Source: Sarcocystis neurona (lineage: Eukaryota > Apicomplexa > Conoidasida > Eucoccidiorida > Sarcocystidae). Taken from it: 64,000 nucleotides of DNA. A model generated the notes under the pieces. It was not told where the DNA came from, ran no database searches, and was given only the letters and a program-made list of their open reading frames with translations. The stretch is from positions 2,002,798 to 2,066,797 of the forward strand of contig KL647289.1 in NCBI GenBank assembly GCA_000727475.1, in the 5' to 3' direction. Of this stretch, positions 1 to 13,700 are shown piece after piece. The translations under genes were made by a program, and so were the position numbers. How positions within the stretch are numbered: position 1 is the stretch's first letter; every line of letters starts with the position of its first letter.

Positions 1-467
1 GTATCAAGAAGAGTACATCAGTGTTGGGCGTTTTCGTGGAGCAGGTGTTCCCCCCCAGTGTCGGAGAGAGTTCGACAGTGGAAGCGTAGCGCTGCAGAGG
101 AGCGCGAGAAGAAAGTCGCGCAGCGTAGCAGATGCTTATGACCCGCCCACGGTAGGAAGAAGAAAAGGGAAGAGAAAGAAGAAAAGACAGCGGCGCTCGT
201 GGGGCCCAGAGAGCTGCTACAACAGCGACACCAGCGGGTTCTTGCTGCCGGGCAGCGGCGGCAGCCCCTCTTCCGCACACTGCAGCAGCGGGAGGGGCTG
301 CTGCAGCAGGGTGCGCCACAGCAGTCGAAAAAACGGCGGGCAGCAGCAGCAGAAACAGGGCACTCTCTGTGTGGGTGTGTGCGCGCATGCAAGGAAGGGA
401 AGGAGAGAGAGCAGCTGCTGCTGTTGCCCACCTGCGTGTGCGGGTTGCTCAGCAAAGGACGAACGTG

Positions 468-489
468 GAATACACTCGAGAGTGTATTC
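468..489. repeat. Perfect inverted repeat (10-bp arms)
   Basis: GAATACACTC (468-477) and GAGTGTATTC (480-489) are reverse complements around GA, inside the truncated first intron of the PFK gene. Confidence 0.85.
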
Positions 490-959
490 GCGCTCCTCTC
501 GATATGTGTTGCTCTCTTCTCTGGCAATCGTATACACCTACGAGTCGGCGCCGAGCTTCCTGTCGCTCCTGCCTGTGATATCGTCCGCCTTCAGCCTCTC
601 CAGACACTTTACCTTTCTGTTTGTCCAGCTGTCCGGATACGTACACTCGGATTGTTACTTTTGTGCGTCGGACTCTTCCTCCATCCCCCTCCTTAGAAGT
701 GCATGGACAACTGTACCTGCGTTTCTACATACATGTTGGAACGTTGGGCAACTGGGACAGTTCCCTGTCTTCGAGTAATTCTCTGTAATAAATGGGTGGT
801 GTTGCAAGCAAATGGATGGGGTTTCTCTCTGCGTGCTGTGAAGACTGCTGCCTCTTTTTGACCGGCAGGTTGTCTCCCTGTCTCGCTCTGTCTCTGTTTT
901 GTCTTCGCCCGTGTGCGGGGCCCTTGGTGCCCGGAGCTACTGCACTTTCCTGTGGCTGC

Positions 960-1795
960 TGGGGCAGATTTTCAGCCGCTGCCAAGCTGCTGCTCCTGCT
1001 GCTCTTATTCTTCGGGTGTACGCCTTCTGTGCTGTTGACGGAGGCTGCTGCTGCTGTCTTGGGCGGCAGCCTTCGGCTGCTGTTGCGCTTTTGTTCCTAC
1101 TGGGCTTCTGCTGCTGCCGGGCGACTGCATCCCGTCTGCTGTTGCTGCGCTCCCACTCCCGCGCGGGCCGCAACCTCTTGTGCTGCTGCTCGGCTGGGCT
1201 GCTAGGGGGCGCGTTGTCGGCTCTGCTGCTTCTTCTCTTCCTCTGCCACTCTTGTCCGCTGTTCCTTCTGCTGCTTTCTCTCGTATAAGCTATTGCTGCT
1301 GCACTTCTGCGGTCGCGCCGTCTCCCCCACTGATAACACTGCTGCTGCTGCTCGACCGCGCCTGCAGCTCTGCTACTGCTTCTACTTCTTTGCAGCTGCC
1401 GCGGGCGCTGGATCACCCCTGCTGCTCTGCTGCGGCTTCCTCTTCTTCCTACGTGCCTGTGCTGCTCGGGTGCAACTGCTGCTGGACGTCTGGTGGGGTG
1501 CTACTGCTTTTGCTGTTCTGCGTTCAACTGGCGGTGCCTTTCTTTCCGTGCGGGCGTCTTCCTGGCGCCTCCACCTTCTGTTGCTGCCGCTGCTCCCTTT
1601 GTTTCTTTTCCGCCGCTTACGCGGTCTGCTGCTGCTGCTGCCCTCTTCTCTTTTCTTCGCTTGCGCCTTCTCTATTGCTGCTGCTGCTGCGGCTGCCTCT
1701 CATTCTTCTCGGCGTTGAGCTGGCGGTGCCTTCCTTTCCATGACTCTTGCTGCTTCTGTTCCTGCCGCTGCTCTTGTTGCCTGTTTTCGCACCTA
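960..1795 (+). repeat. CTG/pyrimidine-rich imperfect repeat tract
   Basis: Interrupted runs of CTG (for example around 1020-1100, 1320-1360 and 1625-1695), mixed with CTTCT and TCTGC words, fill the 3' part of an intron and run into its splice acceptor. A similar but weaker CTG tract precedes the acceptor at 13966. CAG/CTG enrichment is known from eimeriid coccidia, though there it lies mainly in coding sequence. Here it is intronic and doubles as the polypyrimidine tract. Confidence 0.8.
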
Positions 1796-1797
1796 AG

Positions 1798-4700
1798 GTG
1801 TCCTGGCGGAGCAACGGAAGAACGGGTACATGTCTGTGGTTCACAACCTGGATCAACACCCGACGCTGTGGACCCCTGCAGGAGTCCCTTTCACGAAAAT
1901 GATGTGCGTGAAGCAGGACGCTCAGGGAAAAGAATTCCCAGCGATCATTCGTTCGTTGGTTGACTTAGAAGGCCCACTCTTCAAAGTTCTCTGCGAGGTA
2001 AAGGTGTCCACCTGAGCCAGAAAGTTGAACTTCTCTGTATCTGCACTGCACTTGCACGGAGAGGTCATTTCTTAGTCTTCTATCCCTCTCGCTTTTCTCT
2101 GCTTTCCCTGCTTTTCCCTTTCTCTTTGCCCTCTTCAGCTTTCCCTTTGTCTCTCTTCCGCTCTCCTGGGCTGTCTCTTTGTGTGTGTGTATGTGCCTCC
2201 TCTGCTGTCGCTGTGTTTCCTGCTCTTCTCGTTTTCCTCCGTCGGTCTCTCCTTTTTTGTCTCCGTCTCGTCTTCTCGTCCTTTGCTTGTACCTGCAACG
2301 CGTTGTTCGGGAATGATGGCCTCCCACGCACGCGCAAATTTTGTGCGGCGGTGGGTAGACTTCGTCAGAGAAGAGGCATCCCTGCTGTAGAACTCCCGAC
2401 CCACCTGGTGTTGTTGCTCGTCTGTGCGTACACTGTTCCGGTGTCTGTACAGTCCAGCGTGAAGGCGCTTAGCTCGTGCACGTCTCCAGTCTGTAGCGAC
2501 GCGCATGTTTATACGTAGACAAAGCGCGTCTCTTTCGAGAGACCCCCTCTTTCGAAGGAGGCCGTCCTGCGTTAGGTCGGGACTCTCTTTCTCTCTACAC
2601 ACATGTGCACATATATAAGTAAATATGTACTATTGCACATGGGTGTAATGTGGAGGAGAGTCTCTGCACCATATAGTTGTATGTATACGTGTATCATGCG
2701 TATATATTGTATATACATATATGTGTAGAGAGAGAAACAGGGGACGCAGGAAGAAAGCGGCGAGAATATTTCCACGTGTGAAGACAGACGTGCTGCTTTT
2801 TTGTTCTAACCACCTGCGCTGTCTGTTGAATCATGTCTGCATGCATGAGGCGGAGTGTCTGAGGACGCCAGTCTCGCTGGTAGCACATATTTGGGTGTGG
2901 GTGATTCAGACTCTGACTGTCATGTGTAGGACACATAGATTCTGCATGTCTCGCCGTATATGAGGCACGGCTGTCAAAGAGAACTTCCTCCATTTTTCTG
3001 TCCGTATGTATGTGTGCATGTGTAGACAGAGATTCTCTATACATACAGAGAAAGAAACTCTTCTCTCATCGTGTGTACACATATATATACATGTATATGC
3101 AGGGGGATGCACACACGCGCCTACATGTGTGCACGCGCGCATATATATAAATACGTATATGTGAGGAGTGACAGAGAGAGTTTCTCCCTGTCTATATATG
3201 TGTATGCGTGTGTAGACAGAGATACGATATCCAGACTCTTCTCTTCGCGTGGTTGTATATATATATTATATATCTGCGGATGGACGTACACACACGTCTG
3301 CATGTGTGTATGGGCGCATGTAAGTGTGTGGGGAGTGCTGCGCACCGGGTCCACAGTTTCACGCGGCTGCTGAGGAGTCGGAGTAACTGAGAGAGAAGTT
3401 TTTTGCGTCTTTTGTGAAGATTGAGATAAAGAGACACAAGTGCCCTGCATGCAGTTTTCCTCCGTCTTCGAGTCCACATGTGGACACGTGTAGGGCGGGA
3501 TTTTTACGGGTAAAAACATCCGCTGACACAGGCACAGACGTGCGAGTGTACATACACTTGAAAAAACAGGAGGCGCAGAAATGCGGGATGTCACGTGGAG
3601 AGAGAGTCTGCGCGAGGAATCACTCGCGTGCAGCGGGACGATGGAATGATTAGCTCCTTTTAAAAACGCTGAAGGAATATACGCGTGCGAACGTGTTCAC
3701 GTGTGTGCGTATGTATGTATTTACGTATGTATGTATGCATGTGTACGTCGGTGAGTGGGTGTGTATATCTATGTCTGTATGTCTGTCTGTGTGTCAGTAT
3801 ATAGATCCATGTCTATATGTATGTGCATATGAATGTGCGTATAAAGGTGTGCATCTTACTAGAGAAACGTACGTGTATATATATATAAACATGGATGTAT
3901 GTGCGTACGTCAGTATATGCGTGTATGCGTGAGTGCGTGCAAACAGGAAGGCCGGACTTCGTTCAAAACTTTTCTTTTCCTCTATGAGTGAGTGTGTGTG
4001 TATGCGCATGCACACGCACGTGCGTCTGTGCAGCGTTGTCTGCGCACGTCTATTTTGTGGGCCCGTGGTATAGAGATACGAGAGCACGGCCGTCTGTTTC
4101 TAGTTTTATCTACACACAAGCCTCTATACGTATATATGAAGCTGTAGGCCCACACGAGCAAGTATAGACACATCTATGCATGTTCAACGCATAAACAGAG
4201 AGAGAGCGAAAGCCTCAGTAGCGACCAGGTAGCGAAGTTCTCCTTCACACGTTGGTGTGATGCGTGCGCCGTGAGGAGGAGTCGGCGCATGTGAACGTGT
4301 TGACGCGCAGGTAAATTTTGAGAGAGCAACTGGTGGCGCTTCTTCTGCAGAAGCATTTGTCTAGAGGTGCAAGTTGCCGTGGAGCTGCACTTGTTTCCGC
4401 GAGGGTCGTAGACAAACAGCGAGCGAAAGACAGAAAGAGTCCACGTCCGTCTACGGACAGATAGCCCACATCAACACAGAGAAAGGGGGCAAGAGAAGGA
4501 AGAACAAACTGCACACACGCGGTCGCATTTGGATGGGGCCTTTCGAGAAAGAGACGACCGACGCAATGGACGACCGCTGCATGCGACGAGGATGCACGTG
4601 ACGACGATGCAATTGACGACGATGCATGCGATGGTGACGCGTGTGACGACGGTGCATGCGGTGGTGACGCATACACTTTGTGCGCATGCATGTACATGCC

Positions 4701-7700
4701 CTGTGCAGGTGCGGGAAATGTGGAGGCTGAACGATCTGTACCGCGTGCCGGGCCCTATCCAGTTCGAAGGAATTACAGCAGACGAGCCGTGCTCCACGGT
4801 CGTCATCCCTGACGCAGAGGAGCTTCTCTCTGGCGGCGACCCTCGTGCGAACATCATCTGCGTAAGTGTGGCCACTATAGAAACTGTTGAGTTCTCCTGC
4901 GATTCTGGCGCGCATGCATGCGCGTCTGCATCTCCGCGTCTGCATCTCCGCGTTCGCGTTCTCTTCAAAAATGTGTGGGTGCCCGGGCTGCTGGCAGGGC
5001 TGCTGCTGTCGTCTCTGCTGGACTTGCCGCAAGCCGCGTGCCCGCTCCTCGTACGCCTTCTCCCTCACCACACACGCAGCTAGCTAGCGTCTGCGGAGGT
5101 AGTGTCGCTGCTGCTGTCGTGCTCGCGTACTCGGGGCGGGGGCTTGGGGCTCGGGGGGTTGGAGTGGCGCTGGCCGTGGTGCAGCTCTCGGTGCGAGGTC
5201 GCTACAGAAGAATTTTCTGCGTCTCGGTGATGTGAGGCTGCCATATTCAGCGTACTGCGTAGCTGTACAAGTAACGTTCGAACCCGGCCTTGTGCGCGCG
5301 TGCGCGAGCCGAGGCCAGCCGCTTTTCTGTCTTACGTGTGAACTGCGTGCGGCGCTGAACTGCCGGCGGACCCAAACGCGCAGGTCTACTTCTCCGTCAC
5401 ACCAAGAAAGAGCGCTGCGCGGGAGGTTCTGCTGCGCCGCGTCGCAGCTGCGCCGGTCGCCTGTGGGTTGCATGCTAAGCTGCTCATGCGTCCACACTGC
5501 GTACACCCGTTTGCAGCTAGTTACCGATGGCGACTAGCTACCGGTGGTGACTTGCTGCTGTGAGCATTTTCTGTGTAGACAGCTAGGTGGTGCGGCGCGC
5601 AGAGCGAGCATATAGAGAGAGTCGTGAGGCGTCGTTGGCAGCTAGCTGAGGGCGCGCAGGGCCGGCGTGTCGCTGGCTTCTTCTGCATGCGTGCAGTCCT
5701 TCTCTCTTGCGTCCAGATGCAGCCGGGGTTGTATCACGAGTACTGCTACTCCTACTCGCACTTTCTGCGTGACCTGCTCCCCCCCGCTTGTCGTAGTATT
5801 CCTCCCGACTGGGACACACGTGTATGTCGTATACGGATTTCTTCACACGGGTTCTGCCGAAGAAGTCTCGCGTTTTCGCTGCTAAGAAAGCAGTGAGCCG
5901 CGTAGGCCTCATGGGTTGTCCTGCATAGAGAAGTCGCTGGCTGGTCGCGCTGTGACGGCACGCGTCGGCTGAGCCTGCGACGGCGTGTGCGCTGGAGCTG
6001 TTGCTGGCGCCGACGTCGCGCGACGACGCAGCCAATATGCGCAGCCGCCACCTCTCTTTCAACAAAATATCCGTGAAAATACGTTGTATCTTCTCGGCAC
6101 GGCTGCAGGCGTTTTCGCGGCACGGTGGCCTCCAGGCGTGGGGTGCTGCACACGTGCGGGTCGCGTCTCGGTCGCTTCCGCAATTTGTGCCGCTCTCTCT
6201 GTCTCTGTCTCTTCTGGTGCTGCCTTCATCCGCCGCCCCTGTCTCTGTCTGCTTCTCTCAGAATATGTACTTTATCTTTCTCCGACGAAGATTTCATACG
6301 GTCGCCTCTGTAGAACTCTGACGGTAGTCTTCCCGGCGGCTGGGCTTGCGGGGGGCTGTCTGTGTGTGTATGCACATATATGTGTGCAGTCCCGGGGGCT
6401 GGTCACGAAGGAGCTGGGCTCGTACTCGAGTTTGCAGCAGCAGCGGCTGCTGTACCTGCCATCGCTGCCGCCCATCTGCCGCGACAAGAAAGCCCGGGCG
6501 CGGCCGTCAAAGCAGGTGCTGTGCAGAGACCCCTATACCCAGCGGCAGGTGCTGATGCACTACCCGTACTTGGCGAATAGCTCTCTGTTTTTTTTACACG
6601 ATGTGGCGCATGACAAGTACATCCCGCCGCTCGGCTTCGGGCTACGGGTCGGCCTGGTGTTCATCTCTCGCCAGTCGCCGGGGGTCGCGAACGTGCTCTG
6701 GGGGCTGCACGAGCGACTGAAACTGGTCCAGGGCCAGTGCATCGCCTTCTTCGGCCTGAACGGCCTGGTGGAGAAGAAGTATATCGAAGTCGAGGACGCC
6801 GACCTTGAACTCTTCCGCAACCAGGGCGGCTGTGAGCTGACTGGCCGGTCCACCAGCCACTCTCTCGGTAGCCGGGCAATGCAGGAGAAGGTTCGCAAGA
6901 CCTGCGAAGATATGGCGCTCGATGGCCTGATCATTCCCGGCAGCGCCTTCGCGATGTCTGAGGCCGCTCTCCTCGCCGAGTACTTCCTCGCGAAGCAGTG
7001 CAGGACCTCGGTCATCGGAATCCCTGCCACAGGTATTACTACGCACACGGTGGCCCTCTATGTCGTAGGGCGCGTCTTAAACACATACGCGCATGCGAAG
7101 TGTTGCACCCCGCGCCCGCCGCTGCGCAGCCGTATACACACACGCACTTCCCTGCATCAGCCACCTTGGTGACTACCAAGCTGATGTGTCGGCGCGCCAC
7201 TCCGCAGCAGCCGCGGCTGCGTCCTCAAGGCGGCCCGCGGGGACGCAGCGACGGGTGCTCTTCTCGGAAGACGAAAGCGTCCTCACGAATACGTGAGGGG
7301 GCTGCGTGCAACGGGTCGAACACCGAAAGAAATGTGCACGTGGGAGGAGTTTCCTTCCAAAAGAAAGAGACAACGCACATACGTATACGGGTCTGCAGAA
7401 AGTGCTGCGGGTGAAGAGAGGGAGGTCTGCGTGCCTGCAGAAATACGTGTGGGCGCCTCCATTAATCTGTGGGTCTCACCTGCGCGTTTTCAGCATGCAG
7501 TTGGGCGCCCAGGTGCTACCGAAGCACGCCACGAAATCAGCCGCAGACCACTGCTTGTGCCACGCCTCGTCAACACAGGCGGCTGCCCCACAAAAACGCA
7601 TGCAGAGCTCGTTCTCTGTGTCTCTTGCCCTCCTGTGTCCCACCCTCCCCCTATGTATGCCTATTCGTACAGCCGCATCCATAACACATACGGCAACACA

Positions 7701-10700
7701 GGCCCATGCACATATATGCATACTACGTGCATGGGTGGCGTAGAACTCGAAAGTTCGGAGAGGTGTGTACGTTCGAGAAGTAGGCAACAACCACACGTGT
7801 CTGCGTGGCTGCCCGGGAGCTGATCTGCGTGGCAAGACGCACACAGTTGCAGCTTCTTCTAGGTGTACTGACGTCTGTATGCGTTGTTACATATTAAACA
7901 TCATTCAGTATGTGTATATATATATGCACACCGGTATACATATATATGTGTATATATATAGCAACATGACTCGCAAGAGCTTTATCGAGTATCTCGACTC
8001 GTAAGAACTTCGCTGAGCGTGGGTTGACGCGGCAGCGTGGAAACGGAGAGAGACGGGACACCGCGGGGACGTGCCTTTGCATCTGCATGTATACGTGCCT
8101 TTGTAGGCGGGCGCTGAAGGTGCAAGGTGTACTGGACGCGACGCAGCACCACGCCAGCCGCGTTATGTTGACATTTCATGCAGAAGGTTCAAGTAGCCGA
8201 CAGTGTCCGGTCTTCTTTCAAGTGCATGCAGTTGCGGAGCGGCGGCGTGGCTTCCTCACGGTGCTGCCTGCTCATTCCGTTCGACACGGTGCCGGCTGCA
8301 CTTCTGCAGTGATTGCTGCGTGAACTGGTGCATGCGCGGTGGGACGCTTGTTGCTGTCTGCAGAGGTGCATGCGTTGTTGGTCTGCGAGTGTTGCTGTCG
8401 CTGCTGCTGAGGCACTGCGTCGCGAAGTTCGCTTCGACGGTGGAGAAGTGCCGTGGTGGGCGCAGCAAGTAAAACTCGTGCGTAATAGCCTCTGAGCAGA
8501 CGCTAGTGAGCGGGTTCTCCACTTTTTCCCGGGAAGTCCTCTCATATGTGTGGCTGTGAACTACTTGCGAGAGGTGCAGAGAGAACATCTGCCGCTCGCT
8601 CTCTCCGCGTTCCTCTGCCTGCAATTGTCTGTTTCTGCGACGACGCACATCTTCTCGCAAAATTGCCTGCAACCTCATGTGTGTTTCTCTGACCCGGGCG
8701 ACTGCAGGCAGCAATAATTTGAGCGGAGAACTTATCGAAACCTGTATCGGCTTCGATAGCAGCACGAAGGTCTACGCCTCGCTCATTGGCAACGTCCTGA
8801 CAGATGCTGCCTCCATGCCCAAATACTGGCACTTCGTCCGCCTCATGGGGCGCCAACCTTCGCACGAGGTATAGCGACGACGCTTCTCCTGCAGCTCCCT
8901 GCACAGAAACAGGTGCAGCAGCAAACTCATGCACGTATACATATATATATATATATTAATGTATATAAATAGACACATGTGTGTGTGCGTTGTTGTACGT
9001 ATGTATATGTCTGTATTCATTGTTGGACGTGTACAGGTACACGTATAAGTATGTATATCTGTGAACTGCTGTAGGGATGTGTAACGTCTCGTTCTCTGCT
9101 CGGGGTAGCGGCGGAGGCGTGTGCACTTCTCTCGAGTGTCTTGGTGCGGCTGCTGTGGTGATGCCTGCGTACACGTCTGTGTCAATGGTCGCGCGCGATA
9201 AGTCTTCCTGCCCGCTACCTGTTTTGTTGCTAGCCACCTGAGTTTAATGAAGTTAGTTGTATATGTTGGGATACGCGCGCATGCGTTGGTATGTGGAGGG
9301 CAAATATCCGCCATTGACGGTTTCACCGGGAAAGAATCACGTCTCGTCTTTGGAGGCGACGGTCTGCCCTTGTCCCTCTCTGACGAAGGATCGTGCTACC
9401 GGGATGCTCTCTGCGTAGTCTTATTCTCGTACTTGCAGATGCCCGTGCGTTTTACGAAGAGAATTTTGTGTGGACTGCTGGAGAAGAACTGCTCTGTCGC
9501 GCAGTGACTACTGCACGCCGTTCTGCGCTCTCCATGCCGTAGATGATAAAGGCGCACACGTTTACATGTATATATGTGTATATTCTTATATATGCATATA
9601 CAACACAGGCGCACACTTACGTGTGTATGTATATATATATATACGTATGTATATTCTTGTATATGCATATATACATGTGTACGTGTGTATGTGTGTGCCT
9701 GCTGCACGAGGTCGCGGCGTTGCCTTGCTGTGAACTACGTGAGCAGCTGGTGACTCTTCTAAAAACTTTCTGCATGGGCATCTTGCAAAGAGTCACGAAC
9801 ATGTGTGAGTATTGTCTCCGGATCTGGAGGAAGAGGAAGAAACCACGTTCACATGCATATATATTATTATTACGACGTCTACGTATGTATGTACTTACAC
9901 CATCAACCAGAATATACACGTACACACGTGTGCGTCGAGCCGTACGTACACCGCAGGCATCCCGAGCTTGTGCGAGGCGACGCGCCGAGATGTATTACCG
10001 GTGTGTGTCGCCCGCCGCGGGGTGTATATACACGCAGAGCTTGACGTAGTCACACGTACCTTTGTAGATAGGGAGCTCTGCTGTCAGCTGCCTGTCTGCC
10101 TGGAAGCGAGCGTGCAGGTGTCCCAACTTGGTCGTCTTTTCGGCTTCTCCTCCAGGTTCACGTTGCTACGTCGCGTCTCCAGCAGCAGCTCCTACTTGTG
10201 AGTGTAACGTGTGTGCTAGCGTGTCTCTGGGAATGCATGCGTCTTTACGGTTGAGCGCTTGTACGCAAGCGGACGCAGCTCCTGCACATTCGGACACGCG
10301 CGTGCGTGCATGTATCGCGCAAGGCGCGCCTGCGTTGTCGCTGTAGGCGGCTAACATGTCGCAAACTGCGGGTGCGTGCACGAGCCGGTGCATGGTGCTG
10401 CGGCGGCTGCAAGCGTGCGAGGGACTCGTGTGCTGCTGCGACTTCATAAGCGCGTGAAACACTGCACCGTCTGCAAGCGCGCGCGCACGTTTCCCGCGCA
10501 TGCAAAACTGTGTGTGTACAAGATTAGAAGAGGAGTGCGTATGGAAGTGAACTGCTGGTGCACTGCGGCATGCGCAGAAATACAGCGAGAAGGACATCCG
10601 AACAACAGTGTTTAGGGGAAACCGGTGCTGCGGGTTGTGTGTAAGACCGATGCTGCGGACTGTGTGTGTCTCCTGTCGTCGACGGGACCGGCAGGTGCTG

Positions 10701-13700
10701 GAGTGCGCGCTGCAGACGCATCCGAATTTGGTTATCATCGCCGAGGAGTACGGAGCAGCAGACAAAACCCTGTTGCATGTCGTGCAAGATATAGCAGACG
10801 TGGTCTGCCAGCGCGCAGAGATGGGCAGAAATTTCGGAACAATTCTGATCCCTGACGCGCTGCTCATGCACCTGCCGAATATGAAGATTCTGCTCGCAGA
10901 GCTGCGAAGCATTCTCAAAGATGCTGCCGCGAAAGGCGAAATGAAGAAGGCCCAGGTAAATCGCGTGGAAGTCGTGGTGTCTTTCTCGGCAAGCACTGCG
11001 TCGCGCTTCAGCACTCGCACTGCCAACGATTCACGCGCGTCACAGCGTACACACATGTGTGCAGACGCACGGGTGGCTACGGAGATGGCACGTGTATCTG
11101 CGTGGATGTACAGTATATATATGTATGTGTGCCCGTTCGTGGAGGCGTTCCGGTGTCCGGGCGGATAACCGCAGGTGACAGAGAGAGATTGAGAGAATGG
11201 AAAAAAACGTGTGTGTGTGCGTACACGGGAACATACGTGAAGAAAAAGAAGTGCACTTGTATAGAGACTAGTGTATGCGTAAGAATACGCAGTTGGTGGG
11301 CCCGGGGCGTTCTGCAGTTCTGTTGTGCGGACGCGTTTTCTCTGCGCACTGCCACAGGCATCCTCGGACGTCCCCGTACATCTGCCCGCGCGTACACATA
11401 GATGCGTGTTCGTGCACTGAGAGGATCCAACACATGCCTATTCTCCTAGACGCACGTTCAAGCGTGCGGGCCAGTGAATGTATGGGGACACAAAGGAGGC
11501 AGGTTTCTTTTCTGCGTGAGGGACGGCGAGCTGCGCCTGCGTCCAACAGATGCATCCTCGAGGGATCGAAGCCGTCGTTCGAGAGGGCGCTTCAGCGAGA
11601 GGGGGAAACACTTCAGGAGACTGAGATATACGCATATATATATATATATATAGGGGAACAACGGCGACGTGTAATGCAGAGTCGCAGACACAACAGTATA
11701 CACCGGTTCGTAATAATTAAGACTTGCGTCCGCGTGCACGGTGCCGGGCGCTTGGTTTCATTTTACCCATATAATCCCATGCACAGGTGTTCCTGCGATA
11801 CGCAAACGCACGCAAAAACAAAGAAAGAGACAGAATTCTACATATCTGCAGTACGACTGTATAAGTATATGTACGCAGACGTTATTCGTAGGTATGTTCC
11901 CTAAACAGATATACATGTATATACGTGCATGCAGGCGTACCGACGTAGATACAGTCATTGTGTGTGTGTGTGTGTGTGTACACGATGATATATGTGTGTA
12001 TATATATATATATGTGCGAACGTGTATATACGTAGATACATTCATGCATATATATCTAGACGAATACCTATATATGCATGAACACGCGAGGATACACGGA
12101 TGAGTTTATGCTCATGCCTGTGTAGGCCTTCGCGTGTGCTGGGTGTACCTCGTGCGCGTGGGATGCTGCATGCATGCGATGTACCAAGGGGTTTAGTCGG
12201 GGTGTACATACGCCCGATAGCCGTGCATGTGAAGAGGGCGCTGGTGTGCACGGCTCGCACTTCCATTTAGGTGGAGGTCGTACTGCTGACGATGTACGTG
12301 CATGTGTGTGTATACGTGTATGTGCGTGTCGTTGTGTGACTCGATCTGTCTCGTCCTACTGCGCCGTGGGGGATTCCGGTGTAACTACACCGGAAGGGGT
12401 GGGACTGTTGGTGGACGGACGTCGACGACGGGCTCTGTGTTTGTGGACACCACTTCGAGCGAGCTGCACAGGCGGTCTGTGTGCTCAAGGCGGTTGCACT
12501 GGGGTGTAGATATACTGGAGAGGAATCTACCATGGCGCCTTCACAGCCGCTTGCTGACCGCGCCTGGGTGGTGTACGTACACCAGGGTAGATGTGTGTGA
12601 AGGTTTTTGGACAATCAACCCGTGCGCGTGCGTGCAGCAACAGCTGAAGAATGTAGAAAACTGGGACACAGAGAGTAACTCGAACGGCTGGGAACGCCGC
12701 CTGACGCCGTGGAGTGCTGCTCTTTTCCGCTCGTTCCCGAAGTTCATTCGCCGCGAGCTCCTTGAAGTGGATATGGGAGAGGTAGGCAGCAGCACTGGCC
12801 GAGGAAAGTCAGAGACAGAGACAGAGAGTTTCCTTCTGTGGGTACAGGTGTCTGTGTATACGCCACGAGGAGGAGCACCGCGCAGTTAATTGCGCACGAC
12901 TAGGCGCGCACACGCCGGGGGAGAAGATAATTTTATAGATGTAGATATACGCATGTGAGGTTGCGGATTCAGATAAATCTTCTCACACACACACACACAC
13001 ACACGTCAAGGGTCCATTGCTGCAGCCCCGCATCGTCTCGCGCAGTCTGGCAGCAGCACTCAGACGTGTGTCTTTATACCAGCGCGTCCTACGTCGAGCT
13101 AGATATGTACCCATATGTGTGTGTCGAGCTAGATGTGTACCCATATATGTATGTAGAGATGTATCTCTGTCCAAGTGGGCGCATTATCTCTCGAGAGGGA
13201 AATACATATATATATATATATATACGTGTACGTGCGTGTCTCTGTTGATGTACACAGGAGTGCCATAATATACGTGTCCACGTAGGTGTGCGTATACGGA
13301 TGATAATAGACAAAATCGGCACCTTACAGTTCGAGTGGTGGAGAGCGGGAGCACGTGAGAAAGGTTGCACGCACTGCAGACAGAGAGAACGGTGAAGACC
13401 TGTTGAAGGCATGGGGTCGCGAACGACGAGACACACACGCAGTTGCGACTTTCCTGGTGGTGCTGCTGCTGCGCGTGCTGCTATAAATGTGCGCCCTTCC
13501 GCATATCAAGGCGGTGCTGCAGTGCAGCAGCTGCTGCTAGCCTGCGGTACGCGCGCGCAGCAACATCCCTCGCTTTGTCCAGCAGCCGACGTCGTCGCTC
13601 CTAACCTGCTGCTGCAGTGCGCTGCATTCGGGCTATCGTTTCCCCGCTGTTGCCACACTCTCCTTTGGTGAAGCTCCAGTCGATTCTCGCGGTGCTGGCC

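Larger units (their letters stand above)
1..1797 (+). other. Intron of the phosphofructokinase gene (5' side cut by the window)
   Basis: The preceding beta-domain exon, which should contain the FFGYEGR-type motif, is not found in these bases, so this stretch is read as the 3' part of an intron. It ends in a long pyrimidine/CTG tract and the acceptor ctaag at 1793-1797. From about 960 to 1795 the + strand is dominated by CTG, CTT and TCC words. This creates long but meaningless open frames on both strands (Leu/Cys-rich on +, Gln/Arg/Ser-rich on -). Confidence 0.75.

Noticed and set aside
937..1743. Long Gln/Arg-rich (-) and Leu/Cys-rich (+) open frames
   Set aside because: They exist because CTG/CTT tracts contain no stop codons. 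The region lies inside a PFK intron and runs into its acceptor.
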